Origin: Sphingomonadales bacterium | GTDB lineage: Bacteria; Pseudomonadota; Alphaproteobacteria; Sphingomonadales; Sphingomonadaceae | Length of the DNA stretch: 45,298 nt | Direction of reading: 5' to 3' | Assembly (NCBI GenBank): GCA_018971065.1 | Contig: JAGWVC010000020.1 | Location: 1-45,298 of the forward strand | Shown here: positions 9,500-17,052 of the stretch, in pieces | Position numbering within the stretch: position 1 is the first letter of the stretch | How the letters are laid out: each line of letters opens with the position of its first letter | Made by a program: the position numbers and the translations under genes | The notes under the pieces: generated by a model | Databases searched by the model: none | Told to the model about the DNA's origin: nothing | The model's input: the letters and a program-made list of their open reading frames with translations, nothing else

Positions 9500-10501
9500 A
9501 TGCGGTTCCAGCGGCTCGATCTCAACCTGTTGGTGGCGCTCGACGCGCTGCTGACCGAAAAAAGCGTCAGCCTTGCCGCGGACCGGCTGTGCCTGTCGCA
9601 ATCGGCGACGTCGAGCGCGCTGGGGCGGCTGCGTGAGTATTTCGGCGACGAATTGCTGGTGGTGAAGGGGCGGGCGATGATCCTGACCGCCCGCGCCGAG
9701 GAACTGATCGAGCCGGTGCGCGCAGTGCTGGAGCAGATTCGCACCACCATTGCCATTGCGCCGCCGTTCGAACCGGCAACCTGCGACCGGCAGGTGCGGA
9801 TCATGGCCTCGGATTATGCCACGCAGGTGCTGCTGGCCGGCGCGATCGCCATGCTGGCGAAGGAAGCGCCGCAGATGCGCTTCGAAATCCAGCCAATGGA
9901 GAGCAACCCGGTCGAATCGATCGAGCGCGGGCTGATCGACCTGCTGGTGACGATCGACATCGCGATTTCCGCCGACCATCCCAGCCAGTTGCTGTTCGAG
10001 GACGATTACGTGGTGATCGGCGCGGCCGAGAACCCGGACATGCAGGGCGAGATCAGCCGTGAGACCTACTTCGCGCTGGGGCACGTGACGCACCGGTTCG
10101 CGCGCTCGCGGATGCCGGCGTTCGAGGAATGGTTCGTGCGGCGGCAGAAGCAGCAGCGGCGGATCGAGGTGGTGGCGCCGAGTTTCCTGTCGATCCCGGG
10201 GCTGGTGGTGGGCACCAACCGCATCGCCACGATGCATCGGCGGCTGGCGACGCAGGTGGTGCGCAACATGCCGTTGGTGATGCGCGAGGTTCCGCTGACG
10301 ATCCCGCCGATCCGGCAGGCCGCGCAATGGCACCTGACCAACAACAACGATCGTTCGCTGCGCTGGGTGGTGGAGCGATTGTCGGCCTATGCCCACGATT
10401 CCGGGGTGGGCGCCGACAATGTGGTGGCGTTGGCCGATGCGGTGGAAGCAAAGCGCGACGAGATCGCGGTGGAGTGGATCAACACCACCGGCAGCCGCTG
10501 A
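9500..10501 (+). CDS. LysR-family transcriptional regulator (NodD-like branch)
   Basis: 333 residues with a ribosome site AAAGGGAGAG just upstream. The N-terminal winged helix-turn-helix is clear: MRFQRLDLNLLVALDALLTEKSVSLAADRLCLSQSATSSALGRLR (residues 1-45), followed by the linker helix and a periplasmic-binding-type effector domain (about 90-300). The RLDLNLL and SLAADRL...SATSSALGRLR signatures fit the NodD/NahR side of the family, whose effectors are often aromatic compounds. It is co-directional with the genes before it and not divergent from a target operon. T-N11-A dyads suitable for a LysR protein are seen at 14694 in front of the dioxygenase module. Confidence 0.9.
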   Translation: MRFQRLDLNLLVALDALLTEKSVSLAADRLCLSQSATSSALGRLREYFGDELLVVKGRAMILTARAEELIEPVRAVLEQIRTTIAIAPPFEPATCDRQVRIMASDYATQVLLAGAIAMLAKEAPQMRFEIQPMESNPVESIERGLIDLLVTIDIAISADHPSQLLFEDDYVVIGAAENPDMQGEISRETYFALGHVTHRFARSRMPAFEEWFVRRQKQQRRIEVVAPSFLSIPGLVVGTNRIATMHRRLATQVVRNMPLVMREVPLTIPPIRQAAQWHLTNNNDRSLRWVVERLSAYAHDSGVGADNVVALADAVEAKRDEIAVEWINTTGSR

Positions 10502-10942
10502 TCAGTCCTCTGCCGCGTCGAACGCGATGCGGGCGGCGGCGATTTCGTTGGCGTGGGCGTTGATCCAGTCGATCTGGCGGCGGGCTTCCTGTACCAGCCC
10601 GCGACCCAGCGGGGTCAGGCGATAGGAGACGCGCGGCGGCACGTCGGCGGTGGCATGGCGGCTGGCGAAGCCGTCGCGTTCCAGCGCGCGCAGTTTCAGC
10701 GTCAGCACCCGCTGCGAGATCGCCTGCTCGGCGGACAGGCGGGCGAGGGCGCGGCGCAGTTCGGCATGGCGCCATTCGCCAGTGGCGAGCACCAGCAGGA
10801 TCAGCGTGGTCCAGCGATCACCCAGCAGTGCCATGACCTCACGCACCGGCGATTCGCGGCCGGTGCCGTGGCGCGCCATCTCGGCGGCGAGGCGCGCTAT
10901 GCCGGGGCGCAGGTCTTCGGGGAATTCGGACAGATCGAGCAT
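10502..10942 (-). CDS. HxlR-family winged-helix regulator
   Basis: 146 residues. The ATG at 10942 is chosen because GGGAGG lies 6 bases upstream; an in-frame upstream extension to 11056 would run into the divergent gene's leader and shows no conserved residues. The HxlR core is visible: VREVMALLGDRWTTLILLVLATGEWRHAELRRAL, ISQRVLTLKLRALERDGFASRH, then PPRVSYRLTPLGRGL. It probably controls itself and the divergent SDR/flavoprotein operon; two inverted repeats lie in the intergenic DNA. HxlR proteins respond to electrophiles or phenolic compounds in known cases. It ends one base after the LysR stop (convergent genes). Confidence 0.88.
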   Translation of the reverse strand: MLDLSEFPEDLRPGIARLAAEMARHGTGRESPVREVMALLGDRWTTLILLVLATGEWRHAELRRALARLSAEQAISQRVLTLKLRALERDGFASRHATADVPPRVSYRLTPLGRGLVQEARRQIDWINAHANEIAAARIAFDAAED

Positions 10943-10960
10943 CGAACCTCCCTGTTGGAG

Positions 10961-10976
10961 GGCACAAAAAAGTGCC
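10961..10976. promoter_or_regulatory. Inverted repeat GGCAC-N6-GTGCC, candidate HxlR operator
   Basis: Perfect 5-bp arms around an A6 spacer, 19 bases upstream of the HxlR start and 68 bases upstream of the divergent SDR start. The size and position suit a winged-helix dimer controlling both directions. The binding protein is inferred. Confidence 0.4.
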
Positions 10977-10988
10977 GTCTTCCGCGCT

Positions 10989-11015
10989 GCCAGCGTCGCG
11001 TTATGCCACGCTGGC
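10989..11015. promoter_or_regulatory. Inverted repeat GCCAGCGT-N11-ACGCTGGC in the HxlR/SDR divergent region
   Basis: Perfect 8-bp arms with an 11-base loop, ending 28 bases before the SDR start. It could be a second operator or a hairpin in the SDR leader RNA. No T-run follows, so it does not look like an intrinsic terminator. Confidence 0.35.
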
Positions 11016-11043
11016 GAACAACGACAAGCGGGAGAGCGGGGCG

Positions 11044-11853
11044 ATGGCGGACGCATACAGGCTGGATGGCAAGGTGGCGATCGTCACCGGCGGGGCAGGC
11101 GGCATCGGCGCGGCGACGGCGCGGTTGTTGACGATGCGCGGCGCGCGGGTGGCGATTGCCGACATCGCGTTCGATCGGGCGCAGGCGCTGGCGGCGGAAC
11201 TGCCCGGCGCGCTGGCGGTTCGGCTGGACCTGGCCGACGAGGCGAGCACCGCGGCAATGGTGGCCGACACCGTCGCGCATTATGGCCGGCTGGATGTGCT
11301 GCACAACAATGCGGCGCTGCTGGGGCCGGAGATCGCGCAGGCCGACGGCGATGTCGAGCACATGGGCACCGACTTGTGGGACCGGACTTATACGGTGAAC
11401 GTGCGCGGCACGATGATCGCTTGCCGGGCGGCGCTGCCACACTTGCGTGCGACGCGCGGCAATATCGTCAACACCGTCAGCAATCTGGCGCTGCAGGGCC
11501 ACCTGATCCAGGCGGCCTATTCGAGCAGCAAGGCAGCGGTGATCCAGATGACCCGCGCCATTGCCGCCAGCCACGGCCGTCACGGCGTGCGCTGCAACGC
11601 GGTGGCGCCGGGGATGACGATGACGCCCGCGCTGCGCGAGGCGTTTCCGCCGCCGCTGCGGCTGGCGGTGGAGGCGGAAACTCTGCGCGACCGGCTGGGC
11701 GAGCCGGAGGACATTGCCGAGGCGGTGGCGTTTCTGGCCAGCGATGCCGCGCGCAACGTGACCGGGCAGGTGCTGGTGGCCGATGGCGGCTGTGCCAGCC
11801 ACGTGCCGGGGATCGCCGCGTTCCGGGCCTTCTTTTCGGGAGAACACGCATGA
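11044..11853 (+). CDS. Short-chain dehydrogenase/reductase
   Basis: 269 residues. The ATG at 11044 has a GGGAGAG ribosome site; a longer frame from 10972 overlaps the regulatory repeats and is rejected. Classical SDR motifs: TGGAGGIG for NAD(P) binding, NNAA, Ser in VNTVSNLAL, and YSSSK at the catalytic Tyr-Lys; it ends with VTGQVLVADGGC. An Asp in IADIAFD after beta-2 suggests NAD preference. It is coupled by a 4-base overlap (ATGA) to the flavoprotein, so both probably act in succession on the same alcohol/ketone intermediate. Confidence 0.88.
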   Translation: MADAYRLDGKVAIVTGGAGGIGAATARLLTMRGARVAIADIAFDRAQALAAELPGALAVRLDLADEASTAAMVADTVAHYGRLDVLHNNAALLGPEIAQADGDVEHMGTDLWDRTYTVNVRGTMIACRAALPHLRATRGNIVNTVSNLALQGHLIQAAYSSSKAAVIQMTRAIAASHGRHGVRCNAVAPGMTMTPALREAFPPPLRLAVEAETLRDRLGEPEDIAEAVAFLASDAARNVTGQVLVADGGCASHVPGIAAFRAFFSGEHA

Positions 11854-13436
11854 GCGCATATGACATCGTGGTGATGGGCGGCGGGCACAACAGCCTGACC
11901 GCCGCCGCCTACATGGCCAAGGCCGGCAAGAAGGTGATCGTGCTGGAAGCCAAGGACCATTACGGCGGCGGCGTTTCCACGCGCGAGCTGATCCGGCCCG
12001 GCTTCTGGCATGACGAGCATTCGAACGTGCACATCATGATCCAGGGCAACCCGATGCTGCGCGAGGACGAGCTGGGGCTGCTGTCGAAGTTCGGGCTGGA
12101 ATACATCTACCCCGATCTGGTCCATGTCAGCATCTGGGAGGATGGCACCGTCATCCGCAGCTACAAGGACCTCGATCGCACCTGTCAGGAGCTGGCGCAG
12201 GTGACCTCGCCGCGCGATGCCGAGGCCTATCGCAAGTTTGTCCAGATGAGCCAGCAGGCGCTGCCGATGCTGATGAGCGGGCTTTACGCGCCGCCGTTCC
12301 CGCTGGGCGCGTTCGTGGCGATGATGGACCAGTCCGACGAAGGCCGCTTCCTGCTCGACCTGATGCAGCGTTCGGCGCTGGACGTGGTGGACCAGTATTT
12401 CGAAAGCGACCTCTTGAAGGTCCACATCGTCCGGATGGTCACCGAGAACCTGCAGATGCCCGATGAACTGGGCACCGGCATGGGCGCGTTCGTGATGCCG
12501 GGGATCATCCATACGTTCGGCTGTTCGATGCCGAAGGGTGGTTCCGGGCAATTGAGCCATGCGCTGGTCCGCGCGATCGAGCACTGGGGCGGCGAAGTGC
12601 GCTGCAATGCGCAAGTGCGGCGCGTGCTGGTGGAGAGCGGGCGCGCGGCGGGGCTGGAGCTGACCACCGGCGAAACCTTCCGCGCCGCCGATGGCGTGAT
12701 CGGCGCGATCCATCCGCACAAGCTGCGGCAGTTCGTGAGCGAGACGCCCGAACCGGTGCTGGCGCGGGCCGAGCGGGTGACGCAATCGACGTTCTCGATC
12801 AACCTGACGCATCTGGCGCTGAAGGAGCAGGCAAAGCTGAAGGTCGGCAACGACTGCAACGCGATGATGACCGAGCTGATGGACTTCTACACGGTGCGCG
12901 ACATGCTGCTGGAGTATGACAGGCTGCGGCGCGGCGAGGTGAGCACGCGGCTGATCGCCGGCGGTGACAACACGGTGTTCGACTCCAGCCGCGCGCCGGC
13001 GGGATCGGGCGTGTTCTATGGCGTGAACTTCGCGCCTTACAACCTGCACCCGGGCGGGGCGGCAGCGTGGGACGACGAGCGCGAGGCCCATGCCGATCGC
13101 GCGCTGGCGCAATATCGCAAGTTCTTCACCAACCTTGACGACGGCAACATCCTTGGGCGGCTCGTCCGTTCGCCGGTCGATCACGAGCGCGGCAGCCCGA
13201 ATTCGATGGTGGCCGGCGATGCGCATGGCTGCGCGCCGTTCTTCTATCAGTCGATGGGGCATCGGCCGACGCCGGACCTGGGATCGTTCCGGGTGCCCGA
13301 GGTGGAGGGGCTCTATCTGGTCGGGCCGTTCATGCACCCGGGTGGCGGTGTGTTCGGCGCCGGGCGCGCGACGGCGATCCAGATGATGGACGACATGGGG
13401 CTGGAATACGACAAGGTTTGCGGGAGAGCGGTGTGA
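11850..13436 (+). CDS. FAD-dependent oxidoreductase, PYROXD2/phytoene-desaturase-like
   Basis: 528 residues; the ATG at 11850 overlaps the SDR stop (ATGA). The N-terminus has the FAD dinucleotide fold VVMGGGHNSLTAAAYMAKAGKKVIVLEA, then HYGGGVSTRELI. The C-terminus has the second FAD signature, GLYLVGPFMHPGGGVFGAGR. This is the NAD(P)/FAD oxidoreductase branch related to phytoene desaturases and PYROXD2, which dehydrogenates hydrophobic substrates. No carotenoid genes are nearby, so a catabolic desaturation of an alicyclic or aromatic-derived ring is more plausible. The 76-residue protein behind it shares one base of its stop. Confidence 0.85.
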   Translation: MSAYDIVVMGGGHNSLTAAAYMAKAGKKVIVLEAKDHYGGGVSTRELIRPGFWHDEHSNVHIMIQGNPMLREDELGLLSKFGLEYIYPDLVHVSIWEDGTVIRSYKDLDRTCQELAQVTSPRDAEAYRKFVQMSQQALPMLMSGLYAPPFPLGAFVAMMDQSDEGRFLLDLMQRSALDVVDQYFESDLLKVHIVRMVTENLQMPDELGTGMGAFVMPGIIHTFGCSMPKGGSGQLSHALVRAIEHWGGEVRCNAQVRRVLVESGRAAGLELTTGETFRAADGVIGAIHPHKLRQFVSETPEPVLARAERVTQSTFSINLTHLALKEQAKLKVGNDCNAMMTELMDFYTVRDMLLEYDRLRRGEVSTRLIAGGDNTVFDSSRAPAGSGVFYGVNFAPYNLHPGGAAAWDDEREAHADRALAQYRKFFTNLDDGNILGRLVRSPVDHERGSPNSMVAGDAHGCAPFFYQSMGHRPTPDLGSFRVPEVEGLYLVGPFMHPGGGVFGAGRATAIQMMDDMGLEYDKVCGRAV

Positions 13437-13666
13437 TGGCGGGCAAGACAAAAATTCCGCAGGCGATGATCCTCGATGCGCAGGATCGCGAGCTGATGAC
13501 GGTACGGCAGATCGGGCGGGATGGTGACAACCTGCTGATTCGCGGCAAAATCTTCGGGGCGATGCCGATGGTGGCGAAGCTGACCCCGGCGGAGGCGCGG
13601 GCGGCGCTGAAGCTGATCGACCTGAAGACCTTCCTGTTCCTGCTGACGCTGCTGTTTCGGCGATAG
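13436..13666 (+). CDS. Small conserved-looking protein coupled to the flavoprotein
   Basis: 76 residues; the ATG at 13436 shares a base with the flavoprotein stop (TGATG) and has GGGAGAG upstream. I do not recognise the family. Visible: a polar N-terminus with ILDAQDRELMTVRQIGRDG, a GKIFGAMPMVAKLTPAEARAAL middle, and a hydrophobic C-terminal stretch FLFLLTLLFRR that could anchor it in the membrane. Tight coupling suggests an accessory role for the flavoprotein, such as membrane docking or substrate delivery, but this is inference only. Confidence 0.7.
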   Translation: MAGKTKIPQAMILDAQDRELMTVRQIGRDGDNLLIRGKIFGAMPMVAKLTPAEARAALKLIDLKTFLFLLTLLFRR

Positions 13667-13674
13667 AAAAACAA

Positions 13675-13690
13675 TCAAGATATATCTTGA
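13675..13690. promoter_or_regulatory. 16-bp perfect palindrome TCAAGA-TATA-TCTTGA, likely PadR/YqjI-type operator
   Basis: A perfect dyad 58 bases before the PadR start. It overlaps a TTGACA -35 element (13687-13692), so a bound dimer would block the promoter. The position suits autoregulation of the padR-DUF2218 pair. YqjI of E. coli also binds AT-rich dyads at its own promoter; equivalence is inferred. Confidence 0.65.
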
Positions 13691-13714
13691 CATAACGTGA
13701 TAGGTTGCTATCTC
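13687..13714 (+). promoter_or_regulatory. Promoter of padR-DUF2218
   Basis: TTGACA at 13687-13692, a 16-base spacer and a weak TATCTC at 13709-13714, preceded by TGC as in an extended -10. The ribosome site AAGGAG (13733-13738) follows at a good distance from the ATG at 13749. The -10 is poor, so the exact start is uncertain. Confidence 0.45.
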
Positions 13715-13748
13715 CCTCACATCTGCATTGTGAAGGAGAAAAAGACAC

Positions 13749-14366
13749 ATGCACGGAATGAAACATTCCAAGCGCGGCCACCGCATGGGGCGGCACGGTC
13801 GCAGCCGGTTCGGCGATGACGGGTATGACGAGATGCGCGGTGGACGGGGTGGACATCCCGGTCGTGGCGGGCATGGCGGACCGCACAGGGGTGGGGGGCG
13901 CCACGGCAAGCGCTTCACCCGCGAGGAACTGCGGCTGATGGTGTTGGGGCTGCTGGCCGAGGCGCCGCAGCACGGTTACCAGATCATCCGCGCTTTCGCC
14001 GAAAAGAGCGGCGAGGCCTATAGCCCCAGCCCGGGCGTGCTCTATCCGCTGCTGACGATGCTGGCCGAGCTGGGCCTGGTCGAGGAAGTGGCTGCCGAGG
14101 GTCCGAGCCGCCGGCGCTATGCGCTGAGTGAGGCGGGCCGCGAGGCGGTCGAGGCCGGTCGGGCGGAACTCGACGCGGCGCTGGCGAAGCTGGCGGCGAT
14201 GGCCGAACAGGCCGCGCGCAGCGATGGCGGGCCGCTGAAGCGGGCGATGATGAACCTGCGCATGGCCACCAGTCAGCGGCTCGAAGCTGGCCGCGACGAC
14301 GCCGAACTGGTCCACCGCATTGCCGCGTTGCTCGACGAGACCGCGCGCCAGATCGAAAGGTTGTGA
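13749..14366 (+). CDS. PadR-family regulator with His/Gly/Arg-rich N-terminal tail (YqjI-like)
   Basis: 205 residues. The first ~58 residues are low-complexity and rich in His, Gly and Arg (MHGMKHSKRGHRMGRHGR, then repeated GGRGGHPGRGGHGG units), a likely metal-binding tail. The PadR winged helix follows: RLMVLGLLAEAPQHGYQIIRAF, then SPGVLYPLLTMLAELGLVEE and RRRYALSEAGREAV. The C-terminus is a dimerisation helix. The layout matches E. coli YqjI, a nickel-linked repressor of the ferric reductase YqjH. The downstream DUF2218 gene supports a metal or siderophore context. A 16-bp palindrome lies in its promoter, pointing to autorepression. Confidence 0.88.
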   Translation: MHGMKHSKRGHRMGRHGRSRFGDDGYDEMRGGRGGHPGRGGHGGPHRGGGRHGKRFTREELRLMVLGLLAEAPQHGYQIIRAFAEKSGEAYSPSPGVLYPLLTMLAELGLVEEVAAEGPSRRRYALSEAGREAVEAGRAELDAALAKLAAMAEQAARSDGGPLKRAMMNLRMATSQRLEAGRDDAELVHRIAALLDETARQIERL

Positions 14367-14368
14367 CG

Positions 14369-14656
14369 ATGATCGTATCGCGCGCGGTGGCCCCCACCGC
14401 TCATGCCAGCCGCTATCTGCAACAGCTCTGCAAGCACTGGAGCCACAAGTTCGAGGTGTCGTTCGATCCGGAGCAGGGCCGGGTGGCGCTGCCGTCGGGC
14501 GTGGTCGAGCTTGCGGCGGCCGCCGACAGCCTGACCGTGACCTGCACGGTGGAGCGCCAGGAGCAACAGGCGCGCATCCAGGACGTGGTGGCCGACCACG
14601 TCAACCGCTTCGCCTTTCGCGAAGGGGCGCTGGTGTTCGACTGGAAATCAGCCTGA
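14369..14656 (+). CDS. DUF2218 domain protein
   Basis: 95 residues from the ATG at 14369; a GTG at 14363 is possible, but the AAAGG upstream is spaced better for the ATG. The family pattern is visible: ASRYLQQLCKHWSHKFEV, then a GRVALPSG segment, a TCTVERQE strand, and DVVADHVNRFAFRE. DUF2218 is found next to or fused with siderophore-interacting proteins and near YqjI-type PadR genes. Its molecular role is not known to me. It starts two bases after the padR stop, so the two form one unit. No ferric reductase gene is in the window. Confidence 0.82.
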   Translation: MIVSRAVAPTAHASRYLQQLCKHWSHKFEVSFDPEQGRVALPSGVVELAAAADSLTVTCTVERQEQQARIQDVVADHVNRFAFREGALVFDWKSA

Positions 14657-14693
14657 ATTCAGTTGCTTCGTCGCAACGTCCGGTTTCATCGAT

Positions 14694-14714
14694 GGATTGG
14701 CTCCCGATCAATCC
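14694..14714. promoter_or_regulatory. Dyad GGATTG-N9-CAATCC with T-N11-A spacing, candidate LysR box
   Basis: Perfect 6-bp arms about 80 bases upstream of the first VOC dioxygenase start. ATT-N11-AAT fits the T-N11-A rule for LysR-type sites. The LysR gene at 9500 is the nearest candidate. Binding is inferred. Confidence 0.4.
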
Positions 14715-14795
14715 AAGTGACTTGTTGCGGTGGATCAAGAAAATCCCGGCATCGAGATCGCATTCCGCCTGCGGTTACCGGTACGGGAGCAGGCA

Positions 14796-15800
14796 ATGGC
14801 AATACTCGGAATTCGCAGGCTGGTATTCATGGTCGAGGAGGTGGCGAAGCCGCTTCAGACCCTGACCGACATGGGCCTGCGCCCGCTGGAATCGGATGCC
14901 GTTTCGGCCCGGCTTGCGGCGATGAACGGTTCGGAAGTGCGCCTGTTGCAGCGCGGCCACGCCGATCTGCCGCAAGGCTCCGCGCAGACCGGGATCGGCG
15001 TGTTCGAATGTGTGTGGGCGGTGGACAGCGCGGCGTCGCTGAACCGGCTCTGCGCGGAGCTGAAGCCCGACCATGAGCTGGTGATTGATGCCGAGGGCGT
15101 TGTCCACTTCGTCACCCCGTTCGGGCAGGCGATCGGGCTGCAGGTGTGGCAGCCGCTGCCGGTGCACGGCGCGCCCAGCCCCAGCAATACGCCGGGGTTC
15201 ATCGGCCGGCTCAACCAGCCGCGCAAGTGGCTGGCCCGCGCCGTGCCGAAGCGCATCCACCACTGCGTCTGGACGTTGCCCGACGTGCAGCAGGGGGTGG
15301 AGTATTACCGCGATCGGCTGGGGTTCCGGATTACCGACACGCAGAAGGGCTTCGGCGTCTATATGCGTGCCGACGGCTGCTTCGAGCATCACAACGTGTT
15401 CCTGGCCGACGCCCATGCCGGGATGCCCGGGTTCGATGGCACGCTGAAGTTCCACCACGCGAACTTCGAGCTGGAAGACATCGACGAGATCATGGTCGGC
15501 AAGAATTGGCTCGACCGGCGCGGCTACAGGCATTCGGGCTGGGGCATGGGCCGCCACCGGCTGACGTCCGCGGCGTTCCTCTACATCGACGCGCCCGAAC
15601 TGGGCGGCGACATGGAATATGGCGCCGATTGCGACATGGTGGACGACGGCTGGAAGCCGCGCGTCTGGGATGGCGCGTTCGGCACCGCGATTTTCATGCA
15701 CGAACTGCCGCAATGGATGATGGGCGAGCCCAACTGGGACGTGTCCTACGCGCGCGAGGATCAGCTCCGCTTTCTGCCGGCCGATCCGCGCCCGGCGTAA
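14796..15800 (+). CDS. Two-domain extradiol-type (VOC) ring-cleavage dioxygenase, paralog 1
   Basis: 334 residues from the ATG at 14796, preceded by GGGAGCAGG; a longer frame from 14730 lacks a ribosome site. Type I extradiol enzymes open catechols next to the hydroxyls with Fe(II). The N-terminal VOC domain (about 4-118) lacks ligands. The catalytic domain (about 150-300) has H156 (in RIHHCVW), H221 (in LKFHHANF) and E274 (in GGDMEYG), spaced 65 and 53 residues apart, close to the H-H-E spacing of BphC. The flavin hydroxylase follows 34 bases later, giving a hydroxylate-then-cleave order. The FdeC protein of flavonoid A-ring cleavage is a plausible relative, but I cannot confirm the substrate. 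Confidence 0.85.
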   Translation: MAILGIRRLVFMVEEVAKPLQTLTDMGLRPLESDAVSARLAAMNGSEVRLLQRGHADLPQGSAQTGIGVFECVWAVDSAASLNRLCAELKPDHELVIDAEGVVHFVTPFGQAIGLQVWQPLPVHGAPSPSNTPGFIGRLNQPRKWLARAVPKRIHHCVWTLPDVQQGVEYYRDRLGFRITDTQKGFGVYMRADGCFEHHNVFLADAHAGMPGFDGTLKFHHANFELEDIDEIMVGKNWLDRRGYRHSGWGMGRHRLTSAAFLYIDAPELGGDMEYGADCDMVDDGWKPRVWDGAFGTAIFMHELPQWMMGEPNWDVSYAREDQLRFLPADPRPA

Positions 15801-15834
15801 TCCGCTTCAGCAATTCAGAGAGGGAACAGCAACA

Positions 15835-16953
15835 ATGGCAAAGGCAGGCAAGGTTCTGGTGGTCGGCGGCGGCGTCGGCGGGTTGGCTGTGGCGATCGGG
15901 CTGCACCAGCAGGGCATCGCGGTCGAGGTGGTCGAGCGCGATGCGGACTGGAAGGTCTATCACGTCGGCATCATCGTTCAGGCCAATTTCGTGCGCGCGC
16001 TGGGCCAGCTCGGGCTGGGCAAGGCGGCGGTGGATGCGGGCTTTGCCTACAACGGGGTGCGGTTCCTTACCACTGGCGGGCAGGTGATGGCCGAACTGCC
16101 GGGGGATTCGGCGGCGGACGGCCTGCCCGGCGATCTGGGGCTGACGCGGCCGGCGCTGCACAAGGTGCTGACCGAGAACGTGCTGGAACTGGGCATTCCG
16201 GTGCGGCTGGGCGTCACCTTCGAGAGCTTCACCGATACGGGTGACGGCGTGGACGTGACGTTTACCGACGGCACCACCGGCCGCTATGACCTGCTGATCG
16301 GCGCAGACGGCAATTACTCGGCGGTGCGCAAGGTGCTGTGGCCCGAGGCGACGCCGAAGTACACCGGGCAGGGGGTGTGGCGCTACAACGTGCCGCGCCC
16401 GGCCGACCTGATGTGGAGCGATCTGTACATCGGCAAGGAGAAGGGCAAGGCCGGTTATTGCCCGCTGACGCCGGAAGAGATGTACATTTTCGCGGTGTTC
16501 GAGGAACCGGGCAATCCCCGGTTCGCGCCCGAGACGCTGGCGGCGGAAATGCGGAAGCGCCTCGAAGGGTTCGGCGGGCTGCTGGGGGAGGTGGCGAAGC
16601 AGGTCACCGATCCGGCGCTGGTGGTCTATCGCCCGCTGGAAGCCTGCATCATGCCCGATCCGTGGTACAAGGGGCGGGTGGTGCTGATCGGCGATTCCGC
16701 GCACTCGGCCACGCCGCATCTGGGCCAGGGCGCGGCGATGGCGGTGGAAGACGCGGTGGTGCTGGCCGAGGAACTGGCGGCGAAGGACGTGGATGCGGCG
16801 TTGCGCGCGTTCATGGACCGTCGGTTCGAGCGGGCCAGGCTGGTGGGCACCAGCTCGATCCAGCTTGGCGAGTGGGAGATGCACCCTGAAACCGCCGGTG
16901 ATCCGGTGGAACTGACCGACCGCATCCGTCGCACGCTGGCCGAGCCCATTTGA
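15835..16953 (+). CDS. FAD-dependent aromatic hydroxylase (PHBH fold, class A monooxygenase)
   Basis: 372 residues; AGAGAGGGAA lies upstream of the ATG. All three flavoprotein hydroxylase fingerprints are present: GGGVGG at residues 11-16, the DG motif LLIGADGNYSAVR, and the GD motif VVLIGDSAHSATPHLGQGAAMAVEDA. It would add a hydroxyl ortho to an existing phenol using NAD(P)H and O2, giving the catechol or pyrogallol cut by the flanking dioxygenases. The length is typical. FdeE of naringenin degradation belongs to this class and works with an FdeC-type dioxygenase; the similarity in gene pairing is the basis for suggesting a flavonoid-like substrate, which remains inference. Confidence 0.9.
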   Translation: MAKAGKVLVVGGGVGGLAVAIGLHQQGIAVEVVERDADWKVYHVGIIVQANFVRALGQLGLGKAAVDAGFAYNGVRFLTTGGQVMAELPGDSAADGLPGDLGLTRPALHKVLTENVLELGIPVRLGVTFESFTDTGDGVDVTFTDGTTGRYDLLIGADGNYSAVRKVLWPEATPKYTGQGVWRYNVPRPADLMWSDLYIGKEKGKAGYCPLTPEEMYIFAVFEEPGNPRFAPETLAAEMRKRLEGFGGLLGEVAKQVTDPALVVYRPLEACIMPDPWYKGRVVLIGDSAHSATPHLGQGAAMAVEDAVVLAEELAAKDVDAALRAFMDRRFERARLVGTSSIQLGEWEMHPETAGDPVELTDRIRRTLAEPI

Positions 16954-16959
16954 CGATCC

Positions 16960-16983
16960 ATCGACGGGGCAACATTCGTCGAT
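16960..16983. promoter_or_regulatory. Inverted repeat ATCGACG-N10-CGTCGAT before the second dioxygenase
   Basis: Perfect 7-bp arms, 7 bases after the hydroxylase stop and 70 bases before the next start. It could be an operator for a separate promoter of the downstream gene or a hairpin; the only T-run (GTTTTT) begins about 10 bases later, so a terminator is unlikely. Confidence 0.35.
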
Positions 16984-17052
16984 CCCAAGCTATGCGTTTT
17001 TCGTGAGCCGGTTGCGTCGCCATAAGGTGGCCAACAGGCTCACGGAGAAGAT

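Noticed and set aside
6998..10396. Open frame of 1132 codons on the minus strand across the TonB, epimerase and LysR genes
   Set aside because: It is opposite three well-supported genes, Arg/His-rich, with no domain or ribosome site. It is a codon-bias shadow.
11580..14315. Open frame of 911 codons on the minus strand across the SDR, flavoprotein and PadR genes
   Set aside because: Low-complexity shadow of the plus-strand genes with no conserved motif.
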